Source of the DNA: Lepagella sp045637445
GTDB taxonomy: Bacteria; Bacteroidota; Bacteroidia; Bacteroidales; Muribaculaceae
Direction of reading: 5' to 3'
Length of the DNA stretch: 64,000 bases
NCBI GenBank assembly: GCA_045637445.1
Contig: JAZTZN010000013.1
Location: 1-64,000, forward strand
Position numbers and translations under genes: made by a program. Numbering within the stretch: position 1 is the stretch's first letter; each line of letters starts with the position of its first letter. The notes beneath the pieces were generated by a model, which made no database searches, was not told the origin of the DNA, and was given only the letters and a program-made list of their open reading frames with translations. Below are positions 9,401 to 17,172 of the stretch, piece after piece.

Positions 9401-10212
9401 ACAACATCGTTACGTTCTATTGAAACAACTTCACCGGTATCTTCATCTACAAAGTCCTCAATCCACGAATTAAGAACACGTGCAGCCAATTTTCTACCGA
9501 CAGCCTTCTTAAGATTAGTCTTATTAACCTTAATTTCTTCAGCAAGATCAAAAATCTCAATAATATCCTTATCACTTTCAAGACCGATTGCACGCAACAA
9601 TGTTGTCACAGGCAATTTCTTCTTTCTATCAATGTAAGCATACATGACATTATTGATGTCAGTAGCAAATTCGATCCACGATCCGCGGAAAGGAATAATA
9701 CGAGCCGAATACAACTTCGTACCATTGGCGTGTGTACTTTGACCAAAGAACACACCCGGAGATCTGTGAAGCTGCGAAACGACTACACGCTCAGCACCGT
9801 TAATTACAAACGTACCCTGAGCAGTCATATATGGAATTGGACCTAAATATACATCCTGAATCACTGTATCAAAATCCTCATGATCAGGATCGGTACAATA
9901 AAGTTTTAACTTAGCCTTTAAAGGTACACTATATGTTAAACCTCTTTCAAGACATTCATCTATTGTATAACGAGGCGGATCAATGTAATAATCCAAAAAC
10001 TCCAACACAAAGTTATTGCGAGTATCCGCTATTGGGAAATTCTCTGCAAACACTTTGTATAGTCCCTCATTCTTTCTATTCTCCGGGGGAGTGTCGAGCT
10101 GGAGAAAATCGCGAAACGACTTCAACTGAACTTCAAGAAAATCCGGAAATGGTAGCGGATTCTTGACAGATCCAAAGTTTACGCGCGGTTTATCATTTAA
10201 AGATACTGACAT
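6403..10212 (-). CDS. rpoB: DNA-directed RNA polymerase subunit beta
   Basis: The 1269-residue beta subunit pairs with beta' to form the polymerase active centre. The rifampicin-pocket segment (LSQFMDQTNPLAEITHKRR, then SALGPGGLSRERAGF) keeps the classical contact residues Gln, Asp, His and Ser, so the sequence predicts a rifampicin-sensitive enzyme. The conserved GDKMAGRHGNKG block is present near residue 1000. It lies between rplL and rpoC. A perfect 11-bp hairpin with a T-run lies in the rplL-rpoB gap, so its expression is probably tuned by partial termination. Confidence 0.98.
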   Translation of the reverse strand: MSVSLNDKPRVNFGSVKNPLPFPDFLEVQLKSFRDFLQLDTPPENRKNEGLYKVFAENFPIADTRNNFVLEFLDYYIDPPRYTIDECLERGLTYSVPLKAKLKLYCTDPDHEDFDTVIQDVYLGPIPYMTAQGTFVINGAERVVVSQLHRSPGVFFGQSTHANGTKLYSARIIPFRGSWIEFATDINNVMYAYIDRKKKLPVTTLLRAIGLESDKDIIEIFDLAEEIKVNKTNLKKAVGRKLAARVLNSWIEDFVDEDTGEVVSIERNDVVVDRETVLLEEHIDAIIESGAQTVLLQKETVNSTDYSIIFNTLQKDSSNSEKEAIQYIYRQLRNAEPPDDASAREVIINLFFSEKRYDLGEVGRYRINNKLELDTPIDVRVLTREDIIAIIKYLIELINAKSDVDDIDHLSNRRVRTVGEQLYNQFGVGLARMSRTIRERMNVRDNEVFTPIDLINAKTISSVINTYFGTNALSQFMDQTNPLAEITHKRRMSALGPGGLSRERAGFEVRDVHYTHYGRLCPIETPEGPNIGLISSLCVYAKINNLGFIETPYRQVENGKVNLNNDEVIYLTAEVEEGKIIAQGNAPLNDDGTFIRPKVKARLDADFPIVLPGEVELMDVAPIQIASIAASLIPFLEHDDANRALMGSNMMRQAVPLIRSEAPIVGTGIEGQLIKDSRTQITAEGAGVIEYVDATTIRIKYDRTEDEDYVSFESSVKNYNIPKFRRTNQGTTIDLRPICNVGQRVEKGDILTEGYSTEKGELALGRNLKVAFMPWKGYNYEDAIVLNERMVREDILTSVHVDEYTLEVRETKRGMEELTSDIPNVSEEATKDLDERGIIRVGAYVVPGDIMIGKITPKGESDPTPEEKLLRAIFGDKAGDVKDASLKASPSLKGVVIGTNLFSRAIKKRGAKANAQLPILDEEYAEKQAALKAVLIEKLQTITAGQVSQGVKDFIGVDIISKGVSFDGFNFGTINYETVNLSKWTADERVNNMVTAVITNYLRKSKEIDSELRRKKFDISIGDELPSGIMQMAKVYIAKKRKIGVGDKMAGRHGNKGIVSRVVRQEDMPFLEDGTPVDIVLNPLGVPSRMNLGQIFETVLGWAGRELGEKFATPIFDGATLDDLNEWTDKAGIPRFGKTYLYDGGTGDRFDQPATVGVIYMLKLGHMVEDKMHARSIGPYSLITQQPLGGKAQFGGQRFGEMEVWALEAFGAAHILQEILTIKSDDVVGRSKAYEAIVKGDSMPNPGIPESLNVLLHELRGLGLSITMD

Positions 10213-10315
10213 TTGGGATGTATTTTAATTATTAATTTTGAGAAGAGATATATTTAATGTCGTGTTAATTTATGTCAACAAACACTAAAGATTACTAAAA
10301 ATCACTATATAAGCG

Positions 10316-10349
10316 AAAAAGGTTAAGAACGAACGAGCCGTTCTTAACC
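10316..10349 (-). terminator. intrinsic terminator/attenuator between rplL and rpoB
   Basis: On the minus strand GGTTAAGAACG and CGTTCTTAACC form a perfect 11-bp stem with a 7-nt loop, followed by TTTTTCG. A second, weaker hairpin (TTAACCCC/GGTGTTAA with a TTCG loop, 10349-10368) lies just before it. No good promoter is visible between here and rpoB, so readthrough would have to supply rpoBC. Confidence 0.75.
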
Positions 10350-10371
10350 TTAACACCCGAAGGGGTTAATA

Positions 10372-10749
10372 TTATTTAAGTTCTACTTCAGCACCAGCTT
10401 CTTCCAATTGCTTCTTCAAGCCTTCAGCTTCACCCTTAGGAAGAGCTTCTTTTACTGTGCTAGGAGCACCATCTACAAGATCCTTTGCTTCTTTCAAGCC
10501 AAGACCTGTAAGTTCTTTTACAAGTTTAACAACTGCAAGTTTGCTTGCGCCAGCTGACTTCAAGATTACATCGAAATCTGTCTTTTCTTCAGCTGCTGCA
10601 GCACCACCTGCTGCAGGACCTGCTGCTACTGCTACTGCTGCAGCTGCTGGTTCAATACCATACTCATCTTTCAAAATTTGAGCAAGTTCGTTTACTTCCT
10701 TAACTGTTAAGTTAACTAATTGTTCTGCAAAAGCTTTCAAATCTGCCAT
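10372..10749 (-). CDS. rplL: 50S ribosomal protein L7/L12
   Basis: This 125-residue acidic protein forms the flexible stalk of the large subunit that recruits translation GTPases. It shows the N-terminal dimerisation helix, the Ala/Gly-rich hinge (about residues 36-55) and the conserved C-terminal globular domain (KTDFDVIL, then LVKELTGLGLKEAKDLVD). It follows rplJ by 37 bp and precedes a strong attenuator, the classical place where stalk protein and polymerase expression are uncoupled. Confidence 0.97.
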   Translation of the reverse strand: MADLKAFAEQLVNLTVKEVNELAQILKDEYGIEPAAAAVAVAAGPAAGGAAAAEEKTDFDVILKSAGASKLAVVKLVKELTGLGLKEAKDLVDGAPSTVKEALPKGEAEGLKKQLEEAGAEVELK

Positions 10750-10786
10750 TTTATTTGTAGTTTTATTTGTTACTAATTTTGGTTAA

Positions 10787-11305
10787 TTATTTGTTAGAGA
10801 GTGTTTCTAAGATGCCATGCAACTTATTACCACCTGATTGAAGTGCTGAAACGACATTCTTAGCAGGCGATTGCAACAATGCAATAACATCCGCGATGAG
10901 TTCGTTTTTGCTCTTGATATTGGCCAAAACCTCTAACTGATCTTCGCCAACATATACTGATTCTTCTACGTAAGCACCCTTCAACATTGGAAGTGTGTCA
11001 TCTTTCTTACGGAAATTCTTGATAAGTTTTGCCGGTGCATTACCAACATTGCTTAACAAAAGAGTAGTTTCTCCATGCAACAAGTCATAAAGACCGCTGA
11101 AATCAACATCACTGTTCTTGAATGCTTCTTTAAGGAGTGTGTTCTTAACGCAAAGCATCTTGATATCACCCTTGAAACATGCACGACGCAATGCGCTTGT
11201 CTTTTCTGCATCGAGACCTTGTGTTTGTGTCAAGTAAACAGCACTGTACTGTGACAATGTGTTACCGATCATTTCTATTACCTGAGCCTTATCTTCCTTT
11301 TTCAT
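10787..11305 (-). CDS. rplJ: 50S ribosomal protein L10
   Basis: The 172-residue protein anchors L7/L12 dimers to the 23S rRNA. The N-terminal half has the typical L10 start (KEDKAQVIEMIGNTL) and the LKGAYVEE segment, and the C-terminus is the helix that binds the stalk dimers. It lies 16 bp after rplA in the rplKAJL order. Confidence 0.95.
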   Translation of the reverse strand: MKKEDKAQVIEMIGNTLSQYSAVYLTQTQGLDAEKTSALRRACFKGDIKMLCVKNTLLKEAFKNSDVDFSGLYDLLHGETTLLLSNVGNAPAKLIKNFRKKDDTLPMLKGAYVEESVYVGEDQLEVLANIKSKNELIADVIALLQSPAKNVVSALQSGGNKLHGILETLSNK

Positions 11306-11321
11306 CTTAATTTCATTTTAA

Positions 11322-12017
11322 TTATTCAACAACAGTCTTGGTATCTACCTTAATACCAGGGCTCATTGTACTTGAAAGATAAATACTCTTTATATATGTA
11401 CCCTTAGCTGTCGCAGGTTTCAATTTAATCAATGTATTGATAAACTCCTTAGCATTTTCTACCATCTTTTCAGCAGAGAAAGATACTTTACCGATTGATG
11501 CGTGAACGATACCGTTCTTATCAACCTTGAAGTCAATCTTACCTTGTTTAACTTCTTTAACAGCCTTAGCAACATCCATAGTTACTGTGCCACTCTTTGG
11601 GTTAGGCATCAAACCACGAGGACCAAGAATACGTCCTAACGCACCGATTTTACCCATGATAGCCGGTTGAGTGATGATTACATCAACATCTGTCCAACCA
11701 CCTTTAATTTTCTCGATATATTCATCAAGACCCACATAGTCTGCACCAGCTTCTTTTGCTGCAGCCTCAGCATCAGGATTACAAAGTACAAGCACGCGTA
11801 CTTCTTTACCTGTACCATTAGGCAATGATACTACACCACGTACCATTTGATCTGCTTTACGAGGATCAACACCGAGACGTACATCGATATCGAATGACGC
11901 ATCAAATTTGGTGAAAGTAATTTCTTTTACCTTTTCTGCGGCTTCCGCCAAAGTGTAAGTCTTCCCAGCTTCAATCTTCGACAAAGCAATCTTTTGATTT
12001 TTTGTAAGTTTACTCAT
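11322..12017 (-). CDS. rplA: 50S ribosomal protein L1
   Basis: A 231-residue L1 protein of the ribosomal exit-tRNA stalk. The family signature GKIGALGRILGPRGLMPNP is intact, and the length is standard. It follows rplK by 15 bp. L1 often represses its own operon, but I did not identify a mimic binding site here. Confidence 0.97.
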   Translation of the reverse strand: MSKLTKNQKIALSKIEAGKTYTLAEAAEKVKEITFTKFDASFDIDVRLGVDPRKADQMVRGVVSLPNGTGKEVRVLVLCNPDAEAAAKEAGADYVGLDEYIEKIKGGWTDVDVIITQPAIMGKIGALGRILGPRGLMPNPKSGTVTMDVAKAVKEVKQGKIDFKVDKNGIVHASIGKVSFSAEKMVENAKEFINTLIKLKPATAKGTYIKSIYLSSTMSPGIKVDTKTVVE

Positions 12018-12032
12018 TTCAATTGAAGTTTA

Positions 12033-12476
12033 TTAGTTTAATTCAGGGAATGCCCCTTTAACGGTGATACCCATACTTCTCGCTGTACCAGCAACCATGC
12101 GCATTGCTGAGTCTAAAGTAAAACAGTTCAAATCAGGCATTTTGTCTTCGGCAATAGCCTTTACCTGCTCCCAAGTTATCTCAGCCACTTTGTTACGGTT
12201 AGGTTGAGCTGAACCACTTTTCAATTTTGCAACTTCTTTGAGTTGTACTGCTACCGGTGGAGTCTTAACTACGAAATCAAAACTCTTATCTGAGTAGTAA
12301 GTGATTACAACAGGAAGTACCTTACCTGCCTTGTCTTGAGTGCGGGCATTGAATTGCTTACAAAATTCCATGATGTTGATACCCTTAGAACCAAGTGCCG
12401 GTCCTACCGGGGGTGATGGATTTGCTGCTCCACCTTTAATCTGCAATTTGATCTGTCCAGCAATTTCTTTTGCCAT
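12033..12476 (-). CDS. rplK: 50S ribosomal protein L11
   Basis: The 147-residue protein forms the GTPase-associated centre with 23S rRNA. The proline-rich N-terminal stretch (NPSPPVGPALGSKGINIMEF) and C-terminal RNA-binding motif (GTARSMGITVKG) are present. It comes 65 bp after nusG in the conserved secE-nusG-rplKAJL order. Confidence 0.97.
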   Translation of the reverse strand: MAKEIAGQIKLQIKGGAANPSPPVGPALGSKGINIMEFCKQFNARTQDKAGKVLPVVITYYSDKSFDFVVKTPPVAVQLKEVAKLKSGSAQPNRNKVAEITWEQVKAIAEDKMPDLNCFTLDSAMRMVAGTARSMGITVKGAFPELN

Positions 12477-12541
12477 TTCTTCTTTGTTTTTTAGTTGATT
12501 TAACTATTTGAGAAAATTTCTACTTGTGCGTAACCACTGTA

Positions 12542-13093
12542 TTATTCTCTCTCTACTTGTGAATTTTCCAACTCCAAATCAGTTGGTCGTCCGAAGATTT
12601 TCACTTCGACTTTCAACTTCTTCTTCTCGTTATTAACCTCCTTGATTACGCCACAAAAACCGCTGAACGGACCAAATGTAACCTTGACCGGTTCGCCAAC
12701 GATATACTCATTAACGTTTTCTTCAACAGGTTCTTGCAAATCGTCAACTGCGCCCAACATTCGACGCACTTCACTTTCTCTAAGAGGCTCTGGCATACTA
12801 CCCTTTGTTCTACCACGCAAAAAATCAATGACATTAGTAGTATTTCTAAGCTCATGTATCACTTCTCCTTGAAGATCTGCCTCAACAAAGACATATCCGG
12901 AATAAAGTGTGCGCTCTTTCAACACCTTTTTGCCATTGCGCGTTGTAAAAATCTTTTCTGTCGGAATCAATACCTGTGAAACGTATTTTCCAAGATCCGT
13001 ATTCTTAATTGCTGCATCAAGAACTTCCTTAACCTTAGATTCCTTTCCCGAGATAGCACGCAATACGTACCATTCTTTTTTATTCTCAGCCAT
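12542..13093 (-). CDS. nusG: transcription termination/antitermination factor NusG
   Basis: The 183-residue protein binds RNA polymerase and couples it to ribosome or Rho. The NGN domain begins with WYVLRAISGKE and includes SGYVFVEADL; the C-terminal KOW domain (about residues 130-183) contains EPVKVTFGPFSGFCGVI. It lies 18 bp after secE. Confidence 0.96.
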   Translation of the reverse strand: MAENKKEWYVLRAISGKESKVKEVLDAAIKNTDLGKYVSQVLIPTEKIFTTRNGKKVLKERTLYSGYVFVEADLQGEVIHELRNTTNVIDFLRGRTKGSMPEPLRESEVRRMLGAVDDLQEPVEENVNEYIVGEPVKVTFGPFSGFCGVIKEVNNEKKKLKVEVKIFGRPTDLELENSQVERE

Positions 13094-13111
13094 CGACGTC
13101 CAACTTTAAAA

Positions 13112-13303
13112 TTATAGGCTGTAAACCAATTCCATTAACTTACTAAAGCCTGTATCAACTAGCCATATAAATAAGGAGATGATGATGGAAGCTATCAACA
13201 CCAATACAGCACTGCTGATCAATTGCTTTTGAGTTGGCCAAGACACCTTATAAACCAATTCATTATAAGATTCCTTGATATCATTTAGTAGTTTCATATT
13301 CAT
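13112..13303 (-). CDS. secE: preprotein translocase subunit SecE
   Basis: This 63-residue inner-membrane protein has a short cytoplasmic helix with the conserved ELVYKVSWPTQKQL motif and one membrane segment (about residues 32-52), which is the minimal single-span SecE. It stabilises SecY in the Sec channel. Placement between tRNA-Trp and nusG is the conserved Bacteroidota order. Confidence 0.94.
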   Translation of the reverse strand: MNMKLLNDIKESYNELVYKVSWPTQKQLISSAVLVLIASIIISLFIWLVDTGFSKLMELVYSL

Positions 13304-13313
13304 TCAAAAATTA

Positions 13314-13388
13314 GCACGGGAAGAGAGGCTCGAACTCCCGACACCTGGTTTTGGAGACCAGTGCTCTACCGACTGAGCTATTCCCGTG
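13314..13388 (-). tRNA. tRNA-Trp (anticodon CCA)
   Basis: The 75-nt cloverleaf has a 7-bp acceptor stem (CACGGGA/TCCCGTG), D-stem GCTC/GAGC, anticodon stem CTGGT/ACCAG with loop CTCCAAA, and an intact T arm. It lies between tuf and secE, as is common in this phylum, and all stems pair well. Confidence 0.95.
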
Positions 13389-13437
13389 TATTAGAGAGCT
13401 CCACTGAGCTGAAGCTCTCTGTATTTTAGTATTTTAA

Positions 13438-14625
13438 TTAGTCTTCGAGGATTTGTGTAATCTGACCAGAACCTACTGTACGACCACCTTCACGAACTGC
13501 GAAACGAAGACCAGCATCACATGCTACCGGAGTAATCAACTTAACTTCGATTTCTACGTTGTCACCAGGCATTACCATTTCTACGCCAGCAGGAAGAGTA
13601 ATTTCACCTGTTACGTCAAGTGTACGGATGTAGAATTGTGGACGATATTTGTTGTGGAATGGAGTGTGACGACCACCTTCTTCTTTCTTCAAAACGTAAA
13701 CTTGAGCCTTGAAGTGATCGTGTGGTTGAACCTTTCCTGGGTGGCAAATTACCATACCACGACGGATTTCGTTCTTGTCGATACCACGAAGAAGAAGACC
13801 TACGTTATCACCAGCTTCACCTTGATCAAGAAGTTTGCGGAACATTTCAACACCAGTTACAACTGACTTCATGTCTGCACCAAGACCGAGGATTTGTACT
13901 TCATCACCAACTTTGATGATACCAGTTTCGATACGACCTGTAGCAACTGTACCACGACCAGTGATAGAGAATACGTCTTCAACAGGCATAAGGAATGGTT
14001 TATCGATGTCACGTGGAGGTAGTGGAACCCAGTTATCAACTGCATCCATAAGTTCCATTACTTTATCTTCCCATTCTGGTTCACCGTTAAGTGCACCAAG
14101 AGCTGAACCACGAACGATAGGAGTATTATCACCGTCGAATTCATATTTAGAAAGAAGTTCACGCATGTCCATTTCAACGAGTTCGAGCATTTCTTCGTCG
14201 TCAACCATGTCACACTTGTTCAAGAATACAACAAGACGTGGAACGTTTACCTGACGAGCGAGAAGAACGTGTTCGCGAGTTTGTGGCATAGGACCATCTG
14301 TTGCAGCACATACGATGATTGCACCGTCCATCTGAGCAGCACCAGTAACCATGTTCTTAACGTAGTCGGCGTGACCCGGACAGTCAACGTGAGCATAGTG
14401 ACGATTAGCTGTTTGATACTCTACGTGTGAAGTATTGATAGTGATACCACGTTCTTTTTCTTCTGGAGCGTTATCGATTGAGTCGAAAGAACGCATTTCT
14501 GAAAGACCTTTCTTTCGCAATACTTGAGTAATAGCAGCAGTAAGAGTTGGCTTACCGTGGTAAACGTGACCGATAGTACCGATATTTACGTGCGGTTTCG
14601 ATCTGTCAAATTTTTCTTTAGCCAT
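13438..14625 (-). CDS. tuf: translation elongation factor Tu with altered GTP-binding loop
   Basis: The 395-residue protein is EF-Tu, which delivers aminoacyl-tRNA to the ribosome. The effector region (KERGITINTSHVEY), DCPGHADYV, NKCDMV and SALGALNG motifs and domains II and III are all intact. The first nucleotide-binding motif, however, reads GHVYHGKPT at residues 19-27 instead of the near-universal GHVDHGKTT: Asp22 is Tyr and Thr26 is Pro (Asp21 and Thr25 in E. coli numbering). That Thr coordinates the magnesium of GTP, so a Pro there should be inactivating. Each change needs only one base. It follows four tRNA genes and precedes tRNA-Trp-secE-nusG. See findings for the error-versus-real question. 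Confidence 0.93.
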   Translation of the reverse strand: MAKEKFDRSKPHVNIGTIGHVYHGKPTLTAAITQVLRKKGLSEMRSFDSIDNAPEEKERGITINTSHVEYQTANRHYAHVDCPGHADYVKNMVTGAAQMDGAIIVCAATDGPMPQTREHVLLARQVNVPRLVVFLNKCDMVDDEEMLELVEMDMRELLSKYEFDGDNTPIVRGSALGALNGEPEWEDKVMELMDAVDNWVPLPPRDIDKPFLMPVEDVFSITGRGTVATGRIETGIIKVGDEVQILGLGADMKSVVTGVEMFRKLLDQGEAGDNVGLLLRGIDKNEIRRGMVICHPGKVQPHDHFKAQVYVLKKEEGGRHTPFHNKYRPQFYIRTLDVTGEITLPAGVEMVMPGDNVEIEVKLITPVACDAGLRFAVREGGRTVGSGQITQILED

Positions 14626-14687
14626 AATTCTTTGCTATGTTTATTGATTAATATTTTTAACTAATTTCTGTCGAGAAGATTTTTAAG

Positions 14688-14759
<72 letters not shown>

Positions 14760-14775
14760 GATTTTAAAAAAATTG

Positions 14776-14848
14776 AGCGGAAGACGGGGCTCAAACCCGC
14801 GACCCTCAGCTTGGAAGGCTGATGCTCTATCGACTGAGCTACTTCCGC
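14776..14848 (-). tRNA. tRNA-Gly (anticodon TCC)
   Basis: The 73-nt cloverleaf pairs perfectly in the acceptor stem (GCGGAAG/CTTCCGC) and anticodon stem (TCAGC/GCTGA, loop CTTCCAA). It lies second from last in the four-tRNA cluster upstream of tuf. Confidence 0.95.
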
Positions 14849-14870
14849 AATTCTCTTCTAAAGAGAAGCG

Positions 14871-14953
14871 TGGGCGAAGATGGATTCGAACCACCGAAGG
14901 CATAAGCCAGCAGATTTACAGTCTGCCCCATTTGGCCACTCTGGTATTCGCCC
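14871..14953 (-). tRNA. tRNA-Tyr (anticodon GTA)
   Basis: The 83-nt class II tRNA has a 7-bp acceptor stem (GGGCGAA/TTCGCCC), discriminator A, anticodon loop CTGTAAA between CAGA and TCTG, and a long variable arm, all typical of bacterial tRNA-Tyr. Confidence 0.95.
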
Positions 14954-14961
14954 TAACTTTG

Positions 14962-15035
14962 AGCCTCTTGTCGGATTCGAACCAACGACCCCGAGATTAC
15001 AAATCACGTGCTCTGGCCAACTGAGCTAAAGAGGC
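14962..15035 (-). tRNA. tRNA-Thr (anticodon TGT)
   Basis: The 74-nt cloverleaf has a perfect acceptor stem (GCCTCTT/AAGAGGC) and a good T arm. The anticodon stem CGTGA/TCTCG has a central U-U mismatch (base 15006 opposite 14994); an A at 15006 in the tRNA sense would restore the pair. It is the first gene of the tRNA-tuf transcript. Confidence 0.9.
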
Positions 15036-15086
15036 TTGTCGTATTTTTTCGACCTAAGATTCACAGCGTGTGTCTCAAATCGGATG

Positions 15087-15117
15087 CAAAGATAGACATT
15101 AATTTTAATATAGCAAA
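15087..15117 (-). promoter_or_regulatory. promoter of the tRNA-tuf-secE-nusG operon
   Basis: On the minus strand TTTG (15114-15117) and TATCTTTG (15087-15094) are 19 bp apart, about 50 bp upstream of the first tRNA. This is a full match to the Bacteroidota consensus and lies immediately after the glmS stop. Confidence 0.75.
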
Positions 15118-15134
15118 ATATTTTTCAAAAAAAA

Positions 15135-16979
15135 TTACTCTACCGTTACAGATTTTGCCAAATTTCGTGGCATATCCACATCCTTGCCCCTATTTACCGC
15201 TATATAATATGACAACAACTGCAATGGCACCGATGTTATTATCGGAGTCAAACACTCCGGAACTTCAGGCACCTCCAACACATGATCTGCCAATTCTTTT
15301 ATCACCGTATCGCCCTTTGTCACAATTGCGATTATTGAGCCTCCACGTGATTTTATTTGTTGCACATTACTAACGATTTTTTCATACAAATGATCCTTAG
15401 GAGCAATAATGACTGTCGGCATTTCGCTATCAATCAATGCTATCGGCCCATGCTTCATTTCTGCTGCAGGATAGCCCTCTGCATGAATGTATGAAATTTC
15501 TTTCAACTTTAGCGCTCCTTCCAACGCAACCGGATAACTATAACCTCTGCCCAAATACATAAAATTGCGAGCATAAGTATATATCAGCGACAAGCGCTTT
15601 ATCTGTTCATCCAAATTCAACGTTTCTGTCACCAAACTTGGAATCTTCAAAATCCAATTCGCCAAAGTCCTTATCGTTTCGTCCGACAATGTATTTTTTA
15701 TCTTAGCGACAGACAACGCCAACATTGTAAACACCATCACCTGGCCTGTAAACGCTTTTGTCGAAGCGACACCTATTTCCGGACCGACATGAATATACGT
15801 TCCACTATCAGTCTCGCGAGGAATAGAAGAGCCTACCACATTGCTTATACCATATACAAAAGCTCCTTTTTTACGCGCAATTTGTATTGCCGCCAATGTA
15901 TCGGCAGTTTCTCCCGACTGAGATACCGCTATTACAATATCTTTGTCGGTTATTACAGGATTGGAATAACGAAATTCGCTCGCATATTCCACTTCCACTG
16001 CAATCTGACACATATCTTGAATCAAACTCTTTCCAAGCAATGAAGCATGCCATGATGTTCCGCAAGCTACGATTATTATCCTATTGACTTCCTTAAATTT
16101 ATCTATATTTGAGAAAACGCCATTCAACATCACGTGTTCACCGGCATTTACAACTCTGCCACGAATGCAATCAGTCAACGTAATCGGCTGCTCAAAAATC
16201 TCTTTAAGCATAAAATGAGGATAACCGCCTTTTTCCAACTGTGATATACTCAACTGAAGTCTATCTACATTCACTTTTGACTCTTTGTTATCAAAATCAA
16301 CCAATTTCAACGGCTCTCCACGTCTGATAATAGCGATCTCCTCATCTTTTACATAGACCACATCTTTTGTGTATTCCACAAATGGAGTACCATCAGAGCC
16401 AAGAAACACTTCATCCTCTCCTATACCGACTACCAACGGACTGCTTTTTCGTGCAGCTATTATCTGATTTGGATTGTTTTTCTCAACGACGGCTATAGCA
16501 TAAGCACCTACCACTTGCTTCAATGCACTTCTTACAGCATCAATCAATTCACACTTATTTTCATTCTTAATATATTCAATAAGCTGAACCAACACTTCTG
16601 TATCCGTTTCTGTATAAAACTTGCAACCATGCTCCGACAAAGCATCTTTAAGCAATTGATAATTTTCAATCGTACCATTATGCACAATCGCCAAATTACC
16701 ATCTTCGCTAAAATGAGGATGTGCATTATTATCACATGGTTCGCCATGCGTTGCCCATCTCGTATGGGCTATCCCTAATTTTGCATCAACATTCTTACCG
16801 ACACAAAAATTTTCGAGATTACTAACTTTCCCCACAGTTTTATAGACATTCAAATCTCCGGATTCTGACACCAATGCAATACCTGCACTATCATATCCTC
16901 TATATTCCAATCTTTTCAAACCATTGATTAGAATATCATATACATTACCGTTGCCTATATAACCTACAATGCCACACAT
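15135..16979 (-). CDS. glmS: glutamine-fructose-6-phosphate aminotransferase (isomerizing)
   Basis: The 614-residue enzyme makes glucosamine-6-phosphate from fructose-6-phosphate and glutamine, the entry step to peptidoglycan and lipid A sugars. It begins MCGIVGYIG, giving the catalytic N-terminal Cys after Met removal, followed by the glutaminase domain (HTRWATHG, HNGTIENY). Two SIS sugar-isomerase domains follow (CGTSWHA, SQSGETADT), and the C-terminus ends DMPRNLAKSVTVE as in the family. A TATTTTTG -7-like box lies at 17021-17028. Not to be confused with glutamate mutase S at 58 kb, which shares the symbol glmS. Confidence 0.97.
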   Translation of the reverse strand: MCGIVGYIGNGNVYDILINGLKRLEYRGYDSAGIALVSESGDLNVYKTVGKVSNLENFCVGKNVDAKLGIAHTRWATHGEPCDNNAHPHFSEDGNLAIVHNGTIENYQLLKDALSEHGCKFYTETDTEVLVQLIEYIKNENKCELIDAVRSALKQVVGAYAIAVVEKNNPNQIIAARKSSPLVVGIGEDEVFLGSDGTPFVEYTKDVVYVKDEEIAIIRRGEPLKLVDFDNKESKVNVDRLQLSISQLEKGGYPHFMLKEIFEQPITLTDCIRGRVVNAGEHVMLNGVFSNIDKFKEVNRIIIVACGTSWHASLLGKSLIQDMCQIAVEVEYASEFRYSNPVITDKDIVIAVSQSGETADTLAAIQIARKKGAFVYGISNVVGSSIPRETDSGTYIHVGPEIGVASTKAFTGQVMVFTMLALSVAKIKNTLSDETIRTLANWILKIPSLVTETLNLDEQIKRLSLIYTYARNFMYLGRGYSYPVALEGALKLKEISYIHAEGYPAAEMKHGPIALIDSEMPTVIIAPKDHLYEKIVSNVQQIKSRGGSIIAIVTKGDTVIKELADHVLEVPEVPECLTPIITSVPLQLLSYYIAVNRGKDVDMPRNLAKSVTVE

Positions 16980-17172
16980 TGATATATAATTTAAAATTTG
17001 ACCATACTTATATTAAGGTGCAAAAATAGCAAAAAAATCACACACAACACTAATCTTTAACAAAATATAACCAATTGCAAACTTCTCATATTTCAATTAC
17101 CTCGATATAGTGCTAAATATCATTCCAAAAATCACAACAATCTACCAACTTAAGCAAGCATCCGTTCTGAAT

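Noticed and set aside
8173..9637. Several short frames opposite rpoB
   Set aside because: Rich in Ser/Thr/Arg as expected from reverse-complemented coding DNA; no start signals.
6403..10212. Rifampicin-resistance change in rpoB
   Set aside because: All classical rifampicin-pocket residues match the sensitive form.
14773..15024. Small plus-strand frame across the tRNA cluster
   Set aside because: It overlaps three tRNA genes in full; a familiar artefact of tRNA-rich DNA.
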